A stretch of 64,000 bases of DNA. Source: Paraglaciecola mesophila KMM 241 (GTDB lineage: Bacteria > Pseudomonadota > Gammaproteobacteria > Enterobacterales > Alteromonadaceae). The notes below the pieces were generated by a model. It was not told where the DNA came from and did not search any database. It was given only the letters and a program-made list of their open reading frames with translations. The stretch covers positions 1 through 64,000 of the forward strand of contig NZ_BAEP01000077.1 of the NCBI RefSeq assembly GCF_000315015.1, read 5' to 3'. A program made the position numbers and the translations under genes. Shown here one piece after another: positions 34,027 to 42,628 of this stretch; position 1 is the first letter of the stretch; each line of letters begins with the position of its first letter.

Positions 34027-35474
34027 ATTTTATCCTTGGTTAACCTAAGCTCAACGCGCGCACATAGCCCCCCTAGGGTTGACGGTGACGCAGTAATACT
34101 GCCTTTGTGGGCAATAACGATATTCTTGCATATGGTTAGGCCTAATCCAGCTCCTGCAGCAGAGCGATTTCGTGAGGTGCTTTGCCGGTATAATGGGTCG
34201 AATAATTTGTCACAATCCTCTTCCGGTACACTGGGTAAAGTATCATTGATCTCGAAGACTGCCGAGTGGGCATTCTGAGACAGCGACACCTGTATTTCAC
34301 CGCCTTGTTGAGTGTACAAAATGGCATTGTTTAGCAGGTTGATAAATAATTGCTCAATTCGTTGAGGGTCCGCTAGGCAGGTGACCTTATCTTGGATTTG
34401 AGTCGTTAACTGTAACCCTTTTTGCTGGGCTTTGCTTGCCAAAGCACTGCACACGTTATGGCAAATTTTGCTGATGTCGATTTGGTTAAAGTGGTACTTC
34501 AAGCCGCCTACGTCAGACAGAGAGAGTTGATAGAGATCGTCCACCAATCGATGCAATAGCAAAGCTTCTTGCTGTAAGGATTCAATCTGCTTAGGCCCAA
34601 ACGGTCGAATACCCGCTTCCAAAGCATCCAGCTCGCCCAGTAAAATAGTCAAGGGAGTGCGTAGTTCGTGGGAAATGTCGGCAAACCATCGATTTTTTGC
34701 ACTGCGGTTTTCACTTAATATATGACTTAAGCCATTTAAGTTTCGCATGAGAATACCCAATTCATCGGCTCTTGTTGGGTTCAGTGATAGGTCATAGTGA
34801 CCTAGACTTAAACGCTCAACACCATGGATGACTTGTTTGACTGGCGAAGTCAGCTTTGTGGCCAGTAACCAAGATGCGATCCCTGCCAAAAGCAGGCATA
34901 ACAGACCAATAGCAATGCTAGCATACCGTTGCTGTGTGGAAAATGACGAGGCGAGCTCGCTTTGGGGCACCGAGTCTAACCAGCTGCGTAGCTCACCGAC
35001 TTTCTCACCTTGTAAGTAAATACTGAAACTGACCATATCGTTTGCATCTGAACGAGGTTTTGCTCCCACTAACCATTTACCTTGGGGGTCAAATAAAGCC
35101 GTTGGCGGCGCGGCATCTTGCCGGTTACGTCTAGGGTGAGGCGGAGCAGCCCGATTACCTGGAGAGTCTAGATCTTTGCCTAGATGCCTTAGGGGGCTGG
35201 GTTGATGCAACGCGGGTGGGCGACCCTTAATATGCATCGCAGGAGTGCTCGCATAGTGCTCTAAGCCGGATTTAATCACAGCGTCCCATGTTTTATCACG
35301 TGAATAAACTGCGCTAAGGGTGACACTAAGTTCTCCCAAGCGCTGCTGCTCTAGGCCTGCGACAAAATCAAGAAACCCTTGGTCAAAGCTCCAACGAGCA
35401 AGCCCTAAGGTGATTAGAAGAGTGATGGCGGTCAAGCCTAAAAAAGATAAGAAAACTTTACGGAATATATTCAT
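34023..35474 (-). CDS. Membrane sensor histidine kinase (BaeS-like)
   Basis: A 483-residue inner-membrane kinase with transmembrane helices at about 5-25 and 190-210. They flank a periplasmic region of about 160 residues that is rich in Pro, His and Arg (HPRRNRQD). A HAMP domain (about 212-262), the phospho-His box WFADISHELRTPLTIL and an ATPase domain ending GAGLGLTICKNIVIAHKG follow. It pairs with the overlapping OmpR-type regulator. The Pro-rich sensor and the Pro-rich secreted neighbours hint at an envelope or metal signal, but this is inference. Confidence 0.93.
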   Translation of the reverse strand: MNIFRKVFLSFLGLTAITLLITLGLARWSFDQGFLDFVAGLEQQRLGELSVTLSAVYSRDKTWDAVIKSGLEHYASTPAMHIKGRPPALHQPSPLRHLGKDLDSPGNRAAPPHPRRNRQDAAPPTALFDPQGKWLVGAKPRSDANDMVSFSIYLQGEKVGELRSWLDSVPQSELASSFSTQQRYASIAIGLLCLLLAGIASWLLATKLTSPVKQVIHGVERLSLGHYDLSLNPTRADELGILMRNLNGLSHILSENRSAKNRWFADISHELRTPLTILLGELDALEAGIRPFGPKQIESLQQEALLLHRLVDDLYQLSLSDVGGLKYHFNQIDISKICHNVCSALASKAQQKGLQLTTQIQDKVTCLADPQRIEQLFINLLNNAILYTQQGGEIQVSLSQNAHSAVFEINDTLPSVPEEDCDKLFDPLYRQSTSRNRSAAGAGLGLTICKNIVIAHKGSITASPSTLGGLCARVELRLTKDKI

Positions 35475-35611
35475 CGCTCAAGTATACCTGTACAAAAGTT
35501 CGCTTCACCAGTGAAGGGCAGCAATTTAACCGACTTCTCCATGCAATCTCCACTATTTCTGCACATTTGCTTGATACTATTTGTTGTAGACTAAATCTGG
35601 AGTAAAAAAAT

Positions 35612-35860
35612 ATGCCATCATCAAAAATGTTTATCGTCGCTAGTGTTTTTGCACTTAGCAGTCTTACAGCATGTGCACAAGAAGGTCGTGGGCAAGGCGG
35701 CGAGCGCCGCCCGCCTCCTGAAGCATTTGAAGCCTATGAAGGACAATCAGAGGGTGACTCTGTCAGCGTAGAAACCAGACGAGGAGACTCAATGAGTGCG
35801 ACTTGTCAGATGATTGACGACTCCTTGGTTGCCGTACCTGATAAGGACAAAAGAGACTAA
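35612..35860 (+). CDS. Small Pro/Arg-rich lipoprotein
   Basis: An 82-residue lipoprotein candidate with lipobox LTACA at about residues 18-22. It is followed by a Gly/Arg/Pro-rich stretch (GERRPPPEAFEAYEG) and SVETRRGDSMSATCQMID, leaving one Cys in the mature body. Related small periplasmic proteins that I recall have a Cys where this one has Tyr (EAYEG), but that comparison is from memory. It is divergent from the histidine kinase by 137 bp and followed by a second small gene after 36 bp. Confidence 0.6.
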   Translation: MPSSKMFIVASVFALSSLTACAQEGRGQGGERRPPPEAFEAYEGQSEGDSVSVETRRGDSMSATCQMIDDSLVAVPDKDKRD

Positions 35861-35896
35861 GGCGTTAAAATTTCAACCTAAAAAAGGATAACTGAA

Positions 35897-36241
35897 ATGC
35901 AAATAAATGCAGCTAATCAATCCATGAACCCGCTGGCATCGTCAGATGTTGGTCGCCCAAAAGGGCCGCCCCCACCTCCGCCAGAAGGAGGTGTACCACC
36001 AGGCATGGAGTCTGCTGTATCGACTTTGTCGAGTGAAGAGCAAAATGCTGTCACCGATATGTTGTCCAGCTTGAGCAAGGATCAACAGTCATCATTGAAA
36101 TCACAGTTGGACAGTTTACGTGATAGCGCCAGCAGTATGTCTGAAGATGAACTTGGCGCAGCATTTAAAGATATGCTGACGTCGTTGACTGGCAACCAGT
36201 CGAGCACATCATCCGTTAATCAAGTGGATACCTACGCGTAA
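35897..36241 (+). CDS. Pro-rich small protein, unknown function
   Basis: A 114-residue hypothetical protein without a signal peptide. Residues about 20-35 are Pro-rich (GRPKGPPPPPPEGGVPPG). The rest is a Ser/Gln-rich, probably helical region with a repeating LSxxEQ/LSKDQQ pattern. An AAAAGGA site about seven bases upstream supports the ATG. A strong terminator follows at 36305-36350. It probably forms a two-gene operon with the preceding lipoprotein, next to the two-component system. Confidence 0.6.
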   Translation: MQINAANQSMNPLASSDVGRPKGPPPPPPEGGVPPGMESAVSTLSSEEQNAVTDMLSSLSKDQQSSLKSQLDSLRDSASSMSEDELGAAFKDMLTSLTGNQSSTSSVNQVDTYA

Positions 36242-36304
36242 ATATGAGTATTGCGCAATAGCGTTAATATGTTGCGGCTAGACTCAGTTTTATAATCCAG
36301 AAAG

Positions 36305-36350
36305 GCGCGAGTAATATCGGATTTTCACCGAATTATTTGCGCTTTTTTTT
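36305..36350 (+). terminator. Rho-independent terminator after the Pro-rich gene
   Basis: A long hairpin with GCGCGAGTAAT pairing to ATTATTTGCGC (two G-U pairs) and an inner TCGG/CCGA stem is followed by T8. It ends the 35612-36241 operon. Confidence 0.88.
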
Positions 36351-36427
36351 CATTGTAACTGCGTAATAACAAATAAGTACGTACACCAACGCCATCCTAG
36401 TAGGGCAATTATTTAATGGCATAGGTA

Positions 36428-37201
36428 TTACCAGCTTATGCGCCTAATACTCGCTTTGAATCCGTTAAATAATTGCTCGGTCATTTGGCAGCTCTGCTTA
36501 TCCATAAACTGAATAGTTAACTGTGCAGGTTGATAAAACTCCTTAATGCTGCGGGTCTTCTGACTACTGCTTTGCACTGACGTGACACCAAATGCTTCAG
36601 AGACTCTTTTGCCACTTTGGTTTTCTAAAATGGGAACGAGGACATCCTTGACCAAATCCGATGCTATCTGTTGGCAGAAGACGATATTGTGATAATGCTC
36701 CTTATATCTCAGGCTAAGGCCAATCTGCTCGCAGATAATTTTGAGTTTATCGATGCTAACGGACGTCGTGTTGTCCGTATCGTCGTTCACGTAAATCAGA
36801 GAATAATCAGAGCGCTTAACGGCATTAAAACCATCATCGGTTGCAACTAAGTTGCAAAATGTTCCGATTTGGGACAGTAATTCTGGCAAACCATCTTCCT
36901 CTGAGAACGTTCGGCCTTGGTTAAGCGCGTTAATGCGCCGTTGATCTAAATCGACGCCTATTACCCTGTGCCCAATGGCCGCCATGCAAATAGCCGAAAG
37001 TGCACCTTTATGGCCAAGACCAAACACACTAATGCGCTTGCTATTGCGGCACTTTGGTAGTTGATAGCCTTGCGCGCTGCCGTCACTGAAGGCGACGATG
37101 CGATTAAAACCACGGGTATTGTCTACTGCAAATTGTGGTTTGTTGCTATAAGAATAGGCGTGATGATCATGTGAATTATCGAACCGCTGAGAATCAAACA
37201 T
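36428..37201 (-). CDS. Truncated nucleotide-sugar dehydrogenase N-domain (AlgD-like)
   Basis: A 257-residue protein matching only the NAD-binding N-terminal domain of UDP-glucose/GDP-mannose dehydrogenases. Seen are ISVFGLGHKGALSAICMAA (canonical FGLGYVG), HRVIGVDLDQRRINALNQG, EEDGLPELL and YSLIYVNDDT. The middle dimerisation domain with the catalytic Cys and the C-terminal sugar-nucleotide domain are absent, and the N-terminus has an extra 45 or so residues. Dehydrogenase activity is thus unlikely; it may be a stand-alone binding or regulatory protein. It is divergent from hnoX across a 299-bp spacer with repeated AATGTTG motifs, so a link to NO or biofilm control is possible. Confidence 0.7.
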   Translation of the reverse strand: MFDSQRFDNSHDHHAYSYSNKPQFAVDNTRGFNRIVAFSDGSAQGYQLPKCRNSKRISVFGLGHKGALSAICMAAIGHRVIGVDLDQRRINALNQGRTFSEEDGLPELLSQIGTFCNLVATDDGFNAVKRSDYSLIYVNDDTDNTTSVSIDKLKIICEQIGLSLRYKEHYHNIVFCQQIASDLVKDVLVPILENQSGKRVSEAFGVTSVQSSSQKTRSIKEFYQPAQLTIQFMDKQSCQMTEQLFNGFKASIRRISW

Positions 37202-37221
37202 TTAATTGTCCTTATATTAAT

Positions 37222-37463
37222 AATGTTGTTCCCAAGTAACTTGTTAGGTGCAACATTCATTTATTCCCAAGTTAGCAGTTCTTGTTCCAATCTTTATATA
37301 TATAATTATATCAATAGCTTATGTGTGGTTTGTAATGCGTGCGCGTGCTCGAATGTTGCATATTTAAGACAGAATTACACGCAAAGGTAGACTAATTTAC
37401 GTTGAGGTTAGAGGTCAAAATCGACTATCTTGGAATGGAACATTATTTGTTAGTCAATGTTGG
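37222..37463. promoter_or_regulatory. Repeated AATGTTG motifs in the hnoX control region
   Basis: AATGTTG occurs at 37222, 37352 and 37456 on the plus strand and inverted (CAACATT) at 37251-37257. Two of the four extend to GAATGTTGCA. The dyad CAAGT-A-ACTTG lies at 37233-37243 and TTCCCAAGT occurs at 37229 and 37264. Such a cluster within 250 bp of a divergent promoter suggests regulator binding. Confidence 0.45.
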
Positions 37464-37500
37464 CTAGTTGTCGAGAATGTAACGCAGCGGAGAATAGCTT

Positions 37501-38046
37501 ATGAAAGGCATTATTTTTGTAAAGTTGAATCAGTTTGTTGATGAATTATGGGGCGATGAGTTTTGGGACGAATTGTTGCAAGATGCAGAGTTACCCAGCG
37601 ACGGCATATACACTTCGGTTGCGACCTACGATGACGCAGAACTGTTTACCCTAGTGGGTTTAATCATGGAAAAGAAGGGCCTAACAGGCCAACAGGCTCA
37701 GATGGCGTTTGGCCAATGGATGTTCAAACAATTATTAGAAGCCGCTCCTCCAGAAGCGCATAAATTTACCGACGTATTCAGCTTTCTTTATGGGGTACAA
37801 GACGTTATCCATGTGGAGGTGAAAAAGCTGAATCCAGAAGCAATTTTACCAGAATTCGAGTTTATCGAAGAAACAGAGAACTCTCTGAGTTTTCATTATC
37901 TCTCTCCGCGAAAAATGTGTTACTTCTGTGAAGGGATAATAGAGGGTTTGGCTGATCACACAGGCCAAAAAGTGGCAATTGAACAAACAGAATGCGAGCA
38001 CGAAGGCGACGCACGATGTGTGATAAAGGTTACCAAAGTTGGCTAA
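37501..38046 (+). CDS. hnoX: H-NOX heme nitric-oxide sensor
   Basis: A 181-residue stand-alone H-NOX (HNOB) protein, a cytoplasmic heme sensor that binds NO and controls a partner kinase. Diagnostic features are the N-terminal MKGIIF, the proximal heme ligand His104 in DVIHVEV, and the Y-x-S-x-R heme-propionate motif (Tyr133, Ser135, Arg137 in HYLSPRK). A Cys pair near YFCEG and a C-terminal GDARCVI could form the reported zinc/thiol site in this class. The histidine kinase starts within its stop region (8-bp overlap). In Shewanella, NO-bound H-NOX inhibits HnoK; the same is expected here. Confidence 0.95.
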   Translation: MKGIIFVKLNQFVDELWGDEFWDELLQDAELPSDGIYTSVATYDDAELFTLVGLIMEKKGLTGQQAQMAFGQWMFKQLLEAAPPEAHKFTDVFSFLYGVQDVIHVEVKKLNPEAILPEFEFIEETENSLSFHYLSPRKMCYFCEGIIEGLADHTGQKVAIEQTECEHEGDARCVIKVTKVG

Positions 38047-39532
38047 GTCAAACGAGGAATTAGAGGCAAGGATCGCCGTTTTAGAGCGTAAGATAGAGCG
38101 AGAGAAAAAAGCGCGAGTGATGTCTGAACAGCACTTAGAGGTGCACTCTCGCGCACTCTATGAAACCAATCAGTCGTTGCAAACGTCCTTGGCGATGGCC
38201 AAGAAAAAGCAAGCTGAGCTGGAGTTTTTACGCCAAACCTCAGGTGACGTCTCCTCGGATATATCCTTACAAGAGCTGATAACGAATACGGTGGAATTGA
38301 CCGGGCAGTTTTTCTCGGTGGAATGTGGCATGTTTATCGTTACACAAAATGGACAAGCGCTAGAATCTAAAGTTGATAATATTTGGCGGGCGCCAAATGA
38401 GTGGGTCTCTGACAAAGCATTTCTAAAGCAAGCGACGCAGTTTTTACCCATTCAACAGCAAGAATGCTTGAGCATGTGGTTGGTCTCAGCTATTGATGAG
38501 CAATCTAGCCACGCATTGTCCGGATTCAAATGGATCGTGTTTGTTAATTTTGAGTTACTAGGAAATAAAATTGCATGGCTGGCGTTTTTTAGCCGGGCGG
38601 AGTACTTAGACGAAGAAGCGCTTTCTGTGCTCAGCACCGCCAGAGAACACCTTTTAAGCGGCATCACGCGGCGCATTACTGACGTTAGCATTCGAAAGCG
38701 CACGGTGGAATTGCAAGACACCGTTAATCGGTTAGAGCAGGCTAAGAGGCAGCTGATCCAATCAGAGAAGATGGCCTCTTTAGGTCAGCTTGCGGCTGGT
38801 GTTGCACATGAAATTAATAATCCTGTGGGTTTTATTCGTTCGAATTTAGAGATGCTTGAAGAATACCTACAAGATTATCAGCAACTACATGAGTTAATTT
38901 CAAAGCAAATTGGTATCTCGGGGCAATTGGATGCAGCTCAATACCAGTCGTTATGTGAAAACATCGACTTGGTTTACATACAGCAGGATTCTGAGGACTT
39001 ACTGGCTTCTAATTTAGAGGGGCTTGACAGAGTTAAAGAGATCGTAGAGAACTTAAAAACTTTCTCTCACAGCGGTGACGGCAAGTTAGACAAAATAGAT
39101 ATTAAAGCGTGCATAGAAGGCGCACTCAAAATTGCGTGGAACGCCCTAAAGTATGAACACATAGTAGATAACTTGTTGCCTGATGATTTACCAGAAGTAC
39201 TTGGGAACATAGGGCAGTTGCAACAAGTTTTTGTGAACTTATTTGTGAATGCCGCTTACGCTATGTTAAAGGGGGGAAAGCTAACGATTAAATCAAAACT
39301 GACCCCTAGGGTATTATTAGTAGAGGTAATTGATAACGGCTGTGGTATGGACCAAAAAACCCTAGACCAATTGTTTACACCGTTTTTTACCACTAAGCCT
39401 ATAGGGGTAGGGACAGGCCTAGGGTTGTCGGTGTCATATGCTATTCTCGAATCGCATAACGTGCATACACAGGTTCAATCTACAGTAGGTAAAGGGACTC
39501 AATTCTCACTTAGTTTTCCTCTACCTCAGTAG
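38039..39532 (+). CDS. hnoK: H-NOX-associated histidine kinase (HnoK)
   Basis: A 497-residue soluble kinase without transmembrane helices. A coiled coil (about 1-65) is followed by a GAF-like region (about 70-215), the dimerisation/phospho-acceptor box EKMASLGQLAAGVAHEINNP (His about 258) and an ATPase domain with TGLGLSVSYAILESH. It starts with TTG at 38039, overlapping hnoX by 8 bp, as expected for a coupled sensor-kinase pair. Its phospho-acceptor helix is nearly the same as that of the membrane kinase at 40864-42579, suggesting shared response regulators. Its 3' end overlaps the convergent hnoD by 23 bp. Confidence 0.93.
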   Translation: MAKSNEELEARIAVLERKIEREKKARVMSEQHLEVHSRALYETNQSLQTSLAMAKKKQAELEFLRQTSGDVSSDISLQELITNTVELTGQFFSVECGMFIVTQNGQALESKVDNIWRAPNEWVSDKAFLKQATQFLPIQQQECLSMWLVSAIDEQSSHALSGFKWIVFVNFELLGNKIAWLAFFSRAEYLDEEALSVLSTAREHLLSGITRRITDVSIRKRTVELQDTVNRLEQAKRQLIQSEKMASLGQLAAGVAHEINNPVGFIRSNLEMLEEYLQDYQQLHELISKQIGISGQLDAAQYQSLCENIDLVYIQQDSEDLLASNLEGLDRVKEIVENLKTFSHSGDGKLDKIDIKACIEGALKIAWNALKYEHIVDNLLPDDLPEVLGNIGQLQQVFVNLFVNAAYAMLKGGKLTIKSKLTPRVLLVEVIDNGCGMDQKTLDQLFTPFFTTKPIGVGTGLGLSVSYAILESHNVHTQVQSTVGKGTQFSLSFPLPQ

Positions 39533-40829
39533 CGTCTGGCGCGGTTTCTGCGGGATGCACATGGATAGCAAAAGACTGGCTTTTTTGCTTTTCATAGTTG
39601 GCAAGATGGCGAATGGAAGCATCAGAAAAGACATGGCCTTTAGGCAGCACCAATATGTGATTTTCCGTCAGAATATCTTCTTTTAAACGCATACCGTCTC
39701 GTAACTCGTTGACCTGTATTGCCGCCGCAATAAACTGGCCACTAATGATGTCTGAGTTTTTGATTAAAATATCGAGGACTTTTGCGGCATATCGCAGTCC
39801 ACGGTATTTCTTCAACTCATTTATTGCTTCACTATTGGACAGAGGCGTTTTACCTATACGCCCTAATTTATAGCGCCAGAAATCCCTCGCGACTGCTAAA
39901 ATTTGTGCGCCTAGGGGGATTTGCTCAAGACAAAGCTTGTTAGGACCAGTGCCATCTACATACTCGAACTGACACGTAATAATGTCTAATTCGTCTCGAA
40001 GATGAGTTGCGGGACTTAAAATCTGTTCAGCAAATTTAGTTTGGTGCATAAAAATATCTTGCTGATTGTAATTAAGCTCGCAAAAAGGTTTAGCGTAAAG
40101 GGCGGTGTCTAATCCTAATAATCCGATTTCGCAAAGCAATGATGCAAAAGTAACTTGGTTGTGCTCTTTTTCAGGTAGAGACATTTGGTCGGCAATTTTA
40201 CCCGCTAAATGGCTCACACTTTGTGCAAACCCACCATCAAGATGGGGATTAATACTGATGAAATTATACAGGACCCGCTGGGTGGCATGGGTATTACGCT
40301 CTAACTTGCGCATCGCTAGAATTATTTGTTTGCTGCGCAGTTTTACTTTTTCATCTAAGTTGTGATTCAAATCCTTCAACAAGGTATTTTGCTTGTTAAC
40401 TAGGCTATTTAAACGCTTGTTCTCAAGCTTAAGCTTAATTTTTGCCAGCCCGTCGTTGACCGTGGTAATGAGCTCGTTGTTATCCCATGGTTTTTGCAAG
40501 TAACGGTCGATGTCTCCTTTGTTTACGGCGTCAATGGTTGATGACATATCAGAATACCCCGTGAGCAGGATACGATAGCAGTCGGGAACAATGTCAGTAC
40601 TTTTCTGCAAAAACTCGGCGCCTGACATATTTGGCATTCTCATGTCTGAAACAATAACCTGAACGGTTTCTTGTTTGAGAATCTCTAAAGCTTGTGCACC
40701 ACTTTCAGCTGTGATCAATTTGAAATCTTGTCTGTGAAGAACCCGTTTGATGGCTTTGAGAATATTGACTTCATCATCGACACATAAAACCGTAAAAGTG
40801 GTTGTTTCGTTTTCAGATAAAGTTTTCAT
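39510..40829 (-). CDS. hnoD: HnoD-like response regulator with degenerate HD-GYP
   Basis: A 439-residue protein. The N-terminal receiver (about 12-125) has the acidic VDDE and phospho-Asp in VIVSDMRMPNMSG. A coiled coil (about 130-185) leads to an HD-GYP-like domain (about 190-365). The metal-binding residues are lost: the HD motif reads LLCEIGLLG and the GYP loop reads VDGTGPN, with CQFEY where HHE is expected. Such degeneracy is the defining trait of Shewanella HnoD, which inhibits the HnoB phosphodiesterase until phosphorylated. It is last in the minus-strand operon hnoC-PhnD-kinase-hnoD, 34 bp after the kinase. Confidence 0.88.
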   Translation of the reverse strand: MKTLSENETTTFTVLCVDDEVNILKAIKRVLHRQDFKLITAESGAQALEILKQETVQVIVSDMRMPNMSGAEFLQKSTDIVPDCYRILLTGYSDMSSTIDAVNKGDIDRYLQKPWDNNELITTVNDGLAKIKLKLENKRLNSLVNKQNTLLKDLNHNLDEKVKLRSKQIILAMRKLERNTHATQRVLYNFISINPHLDGGFAQSVSHLAGKIADQMSLPEKEHNQVTFASLLCEIGLLGLDTALYAKPFCELNYNQQDIFMHQTKFAEQILSPATHLRDELDIITCQFEYVDGTGPNKLCLEQIPLGAQILAVARDFWRYKLGRIGKTPLSNSEAINELKKYRGLRYAAKVLDILIKNSDIISGQFIAAAIQVNELRDGMRLKEDILTENHILVLPKGHVFSDASIRHLANYEKQKSQSFAIHVHPAETAPDATEVEEN

Positions 40830-40863
40830 ATACTTACTCCTATTTTATGGGTTGCAAGAGGCG

Positions 40864-42579
40864 TTACACGGCTTCTGTGGGTAGGGTGGCTGCGGGCAAG
40901 CTTAAGGTAAAGCGACTGCCTTTATGTTCTTCGCTAAATACACTCAGATCACCGCCATGCTCTTGAGCGATGCCAAAGGAAATGGCTAAACCAAGTCCCG
41001 TGCCTTGCCCTTCGGGTTTGGTTGTAAAAAAGGGATCAAACAAACGGTTTAGGTTTTCTGCAGGAATGCCATGCCCAGTGTCGCTAACCACCACATAAAC
41101 CACATCATGATGATAATAGGTTTCAATGGTGATGACGCCTTGTGGGGCAATACCTTTTGAGGCGCTACTTTGCTGGACGCTATCTCGTCGACTGATATTT
41201 TGTTGGGAAGTACCTTGTTGGCCAATGGCTTGACCAGCATTGATGAATAGGTTGGTTAGCACCTGACAAATTTTACCCACATTGATGTCAACCTGAGGCA
41301 CGTCTTGCAGGTGCGTGACGATGTCGCAGTGATACTTAAGTTCATTGCTGACCATACTCAACGTGGTTTTAACACAGTCATTGATATCAAAACACTGACG
41401 CTCTTTACTGTCAGCTCGAGAAAATTGTTTCAGTCCTGACACGATGTCTATAACCCGAGTTAGGCCTTCACTCGATTCACTGATTAACGCTTGAATGTCT
41501 TCTTGTATAAACGTTAAGTCTTCGCTTTGAATAAATGCGATTAAGCTGTTTTGGCACTTTTCGCGCTCTTCACGCGATTCGCTTGATTGCCAATCTGTGA
41601 TTTGTTGGCCAAGCTTGATGTACACATCTGCGTACTCTGAAAGAGACGTTAAGTTACTGTTTACAAAGCCTATTGGGTTGTTAATTTCATGAGCTACCCC
41701 AGCTGCTAATTGCCCAAGAGAGGCCATTTTTTCTGCTTGTACTAGTTGTTCTTGAGTACTTTTTAGTTCGAAGTTGATAAGGCTTAGTTGCGCATTTTTA
41801 TCTTCAAGTAGCTGTGTTCTTGCTACCACTCGTTTTTCCAGTGTTTGATTTAAATGCTCTAGTTCTTGTTGATATTTTTTTACTCGGACGGATTCCGCTT
41901 CTAGGGTTTCGACCATTTGATTGAACGCATGGGCGACCTCGCCAAGCTCGTCGTGGGTTTTTATTGCAATGCGGGTGTTGCTAAAATCACCCGAGAGCAC
42001 GCTTTGCGATATTTTTTTCGCCCCTCGTGTGAGTAGACCAAGTTGCCGCGTTAAATAATGACCTAATGCATAGGAAAATAGCGCAACAAGAATCAACTCG
42101 ACAATGGCGATCGAGGTAGTCCATTGTTTTATTTTTGCGATAGAAGTCACAGCGTGACTTGTACTCATGCCGATTTCTACGCGGCCGTAGGTTGTTTCAC
42201 CCTCAATAATGTCGGCGTACGTGTCAAAGATACCATCGGTGACGTCAGACATATGCTCATCTGCGTTGAATGCTCGGGCCAATGCTGGAGCGGAGCCTTT
42301 TTGCGATAAAATACCATCAGTGCTGCTAATGACGCGGGCATACTCAATTCCAGGATTTTTAAGTGCTTCAGAAACAAAATCATCCAATGACGCAAGATCG
42401 TACGACAGCACTGCGTCTTTAGTGGTGGTTGAAAACAAGGTCGCTGTGGTAAAGGCGTGCTTTACCAAATCGTTGTTCACGGCTTGGCTAAGAAACGTGA
42501 CGGCTGTAACAATCAACGAGAGCAACAACACGGCCTCTATACTGGCAATACCAATAATTGTTTTTCGACGTAAAGACAT
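40864..42579 (-). CDS. Membrane histidine kinase within the Hno operon
   Basis: A 571-residue kinase from the ATG at 42579, which has GGGAG seven bases upstream; an earlier start would overlap the PhnD-like gene. Transmembrane helices at about 8-30 and 153-172 enclose a periplasmic sensor of about 120 residues. HAMP (about 173-225), a coiled coil, the box EKMASLGQLAAGVAHEINNP (His about 297) and an ATPase domain (TGLGLAISFGIAQEHG) follow. Residues 454-483 are a Gln/Ser-rich insert made of 15-bp repeats between the N-box and the G1 region. The PhnD-like gene just upstream suggests a binding-protein co-sensor. The H-box matches HnoK almost exactly. Confidence 0.9.
   Translation of the reverse strand: MSLRRKTIIGIASIEAVLLLSLIVTAVTFLSQAVNNDLVKHAFTTATLFSTTTKDAVLSYDLASLDDFVSEALKNPGIEYARVISSTDGILSQKGSAPALARAFNADEHMSDVTDGIFDTYADIIEGETTYGRVEIGMSTSHAVTSIAKIKQWTTSIAIVELILVALFSYALGHYLTRQLGLLTRGAKKISQSVLSGDFSNTRIAIKTHDELGEVAHAFNQMVETLEAESVRVKKYQQELEHLNQTLEKRVVARTQLLEDKNAQLSLINFELKSTQEQLVQAEKMASLGQLAAGVAHEINNPIGFVNSNLTSLSEYADVYIKLGQQITDWQSSESREEREKCQNSLIAFIQSEDLTFIQEDIQALISESSEGLTRVIDIVSGLKQFSRADSKERQCFDINDCVKTTLSMVSNELKYHCDIVTHLQDVPQVDINVGKICQVLTNLFINAGQAIGQQGTSQQNISRRDSVQQSSASKGIAPQGVITIETYYHHDVVYVVVSDTGHGIPAENLNRLFDPFFTTKPEGQGTGLGLAISFGIAQEHGGDLSVFSEEHKGSRFTLSLPAATLPTEAV
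41131..41220. repeat. Degenerate 15-bp repeats inside the kinase ATPase domain
   Basis: Six in-frame 15-bp units encode QQGTS, QQNIS, RRDSV, QQSSA, SKGIA and PQGVI on the minus strand. Unit boundaries are at 41220, 41205, 41190, 41175, 41160 and 41145. Third positions and many codons differ, so the array is old or under drift. It sits between the N-box (NLFINAGQAI) and SDTGHG, where kinases normally have only a short loop. Confidence 0.8.
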
Positions 42580-42628
42580 GTGCTGCTCCCGCTGCGACGT
42601 ACAAGGCGTCCGTGTGTTAAAAAGCCTG

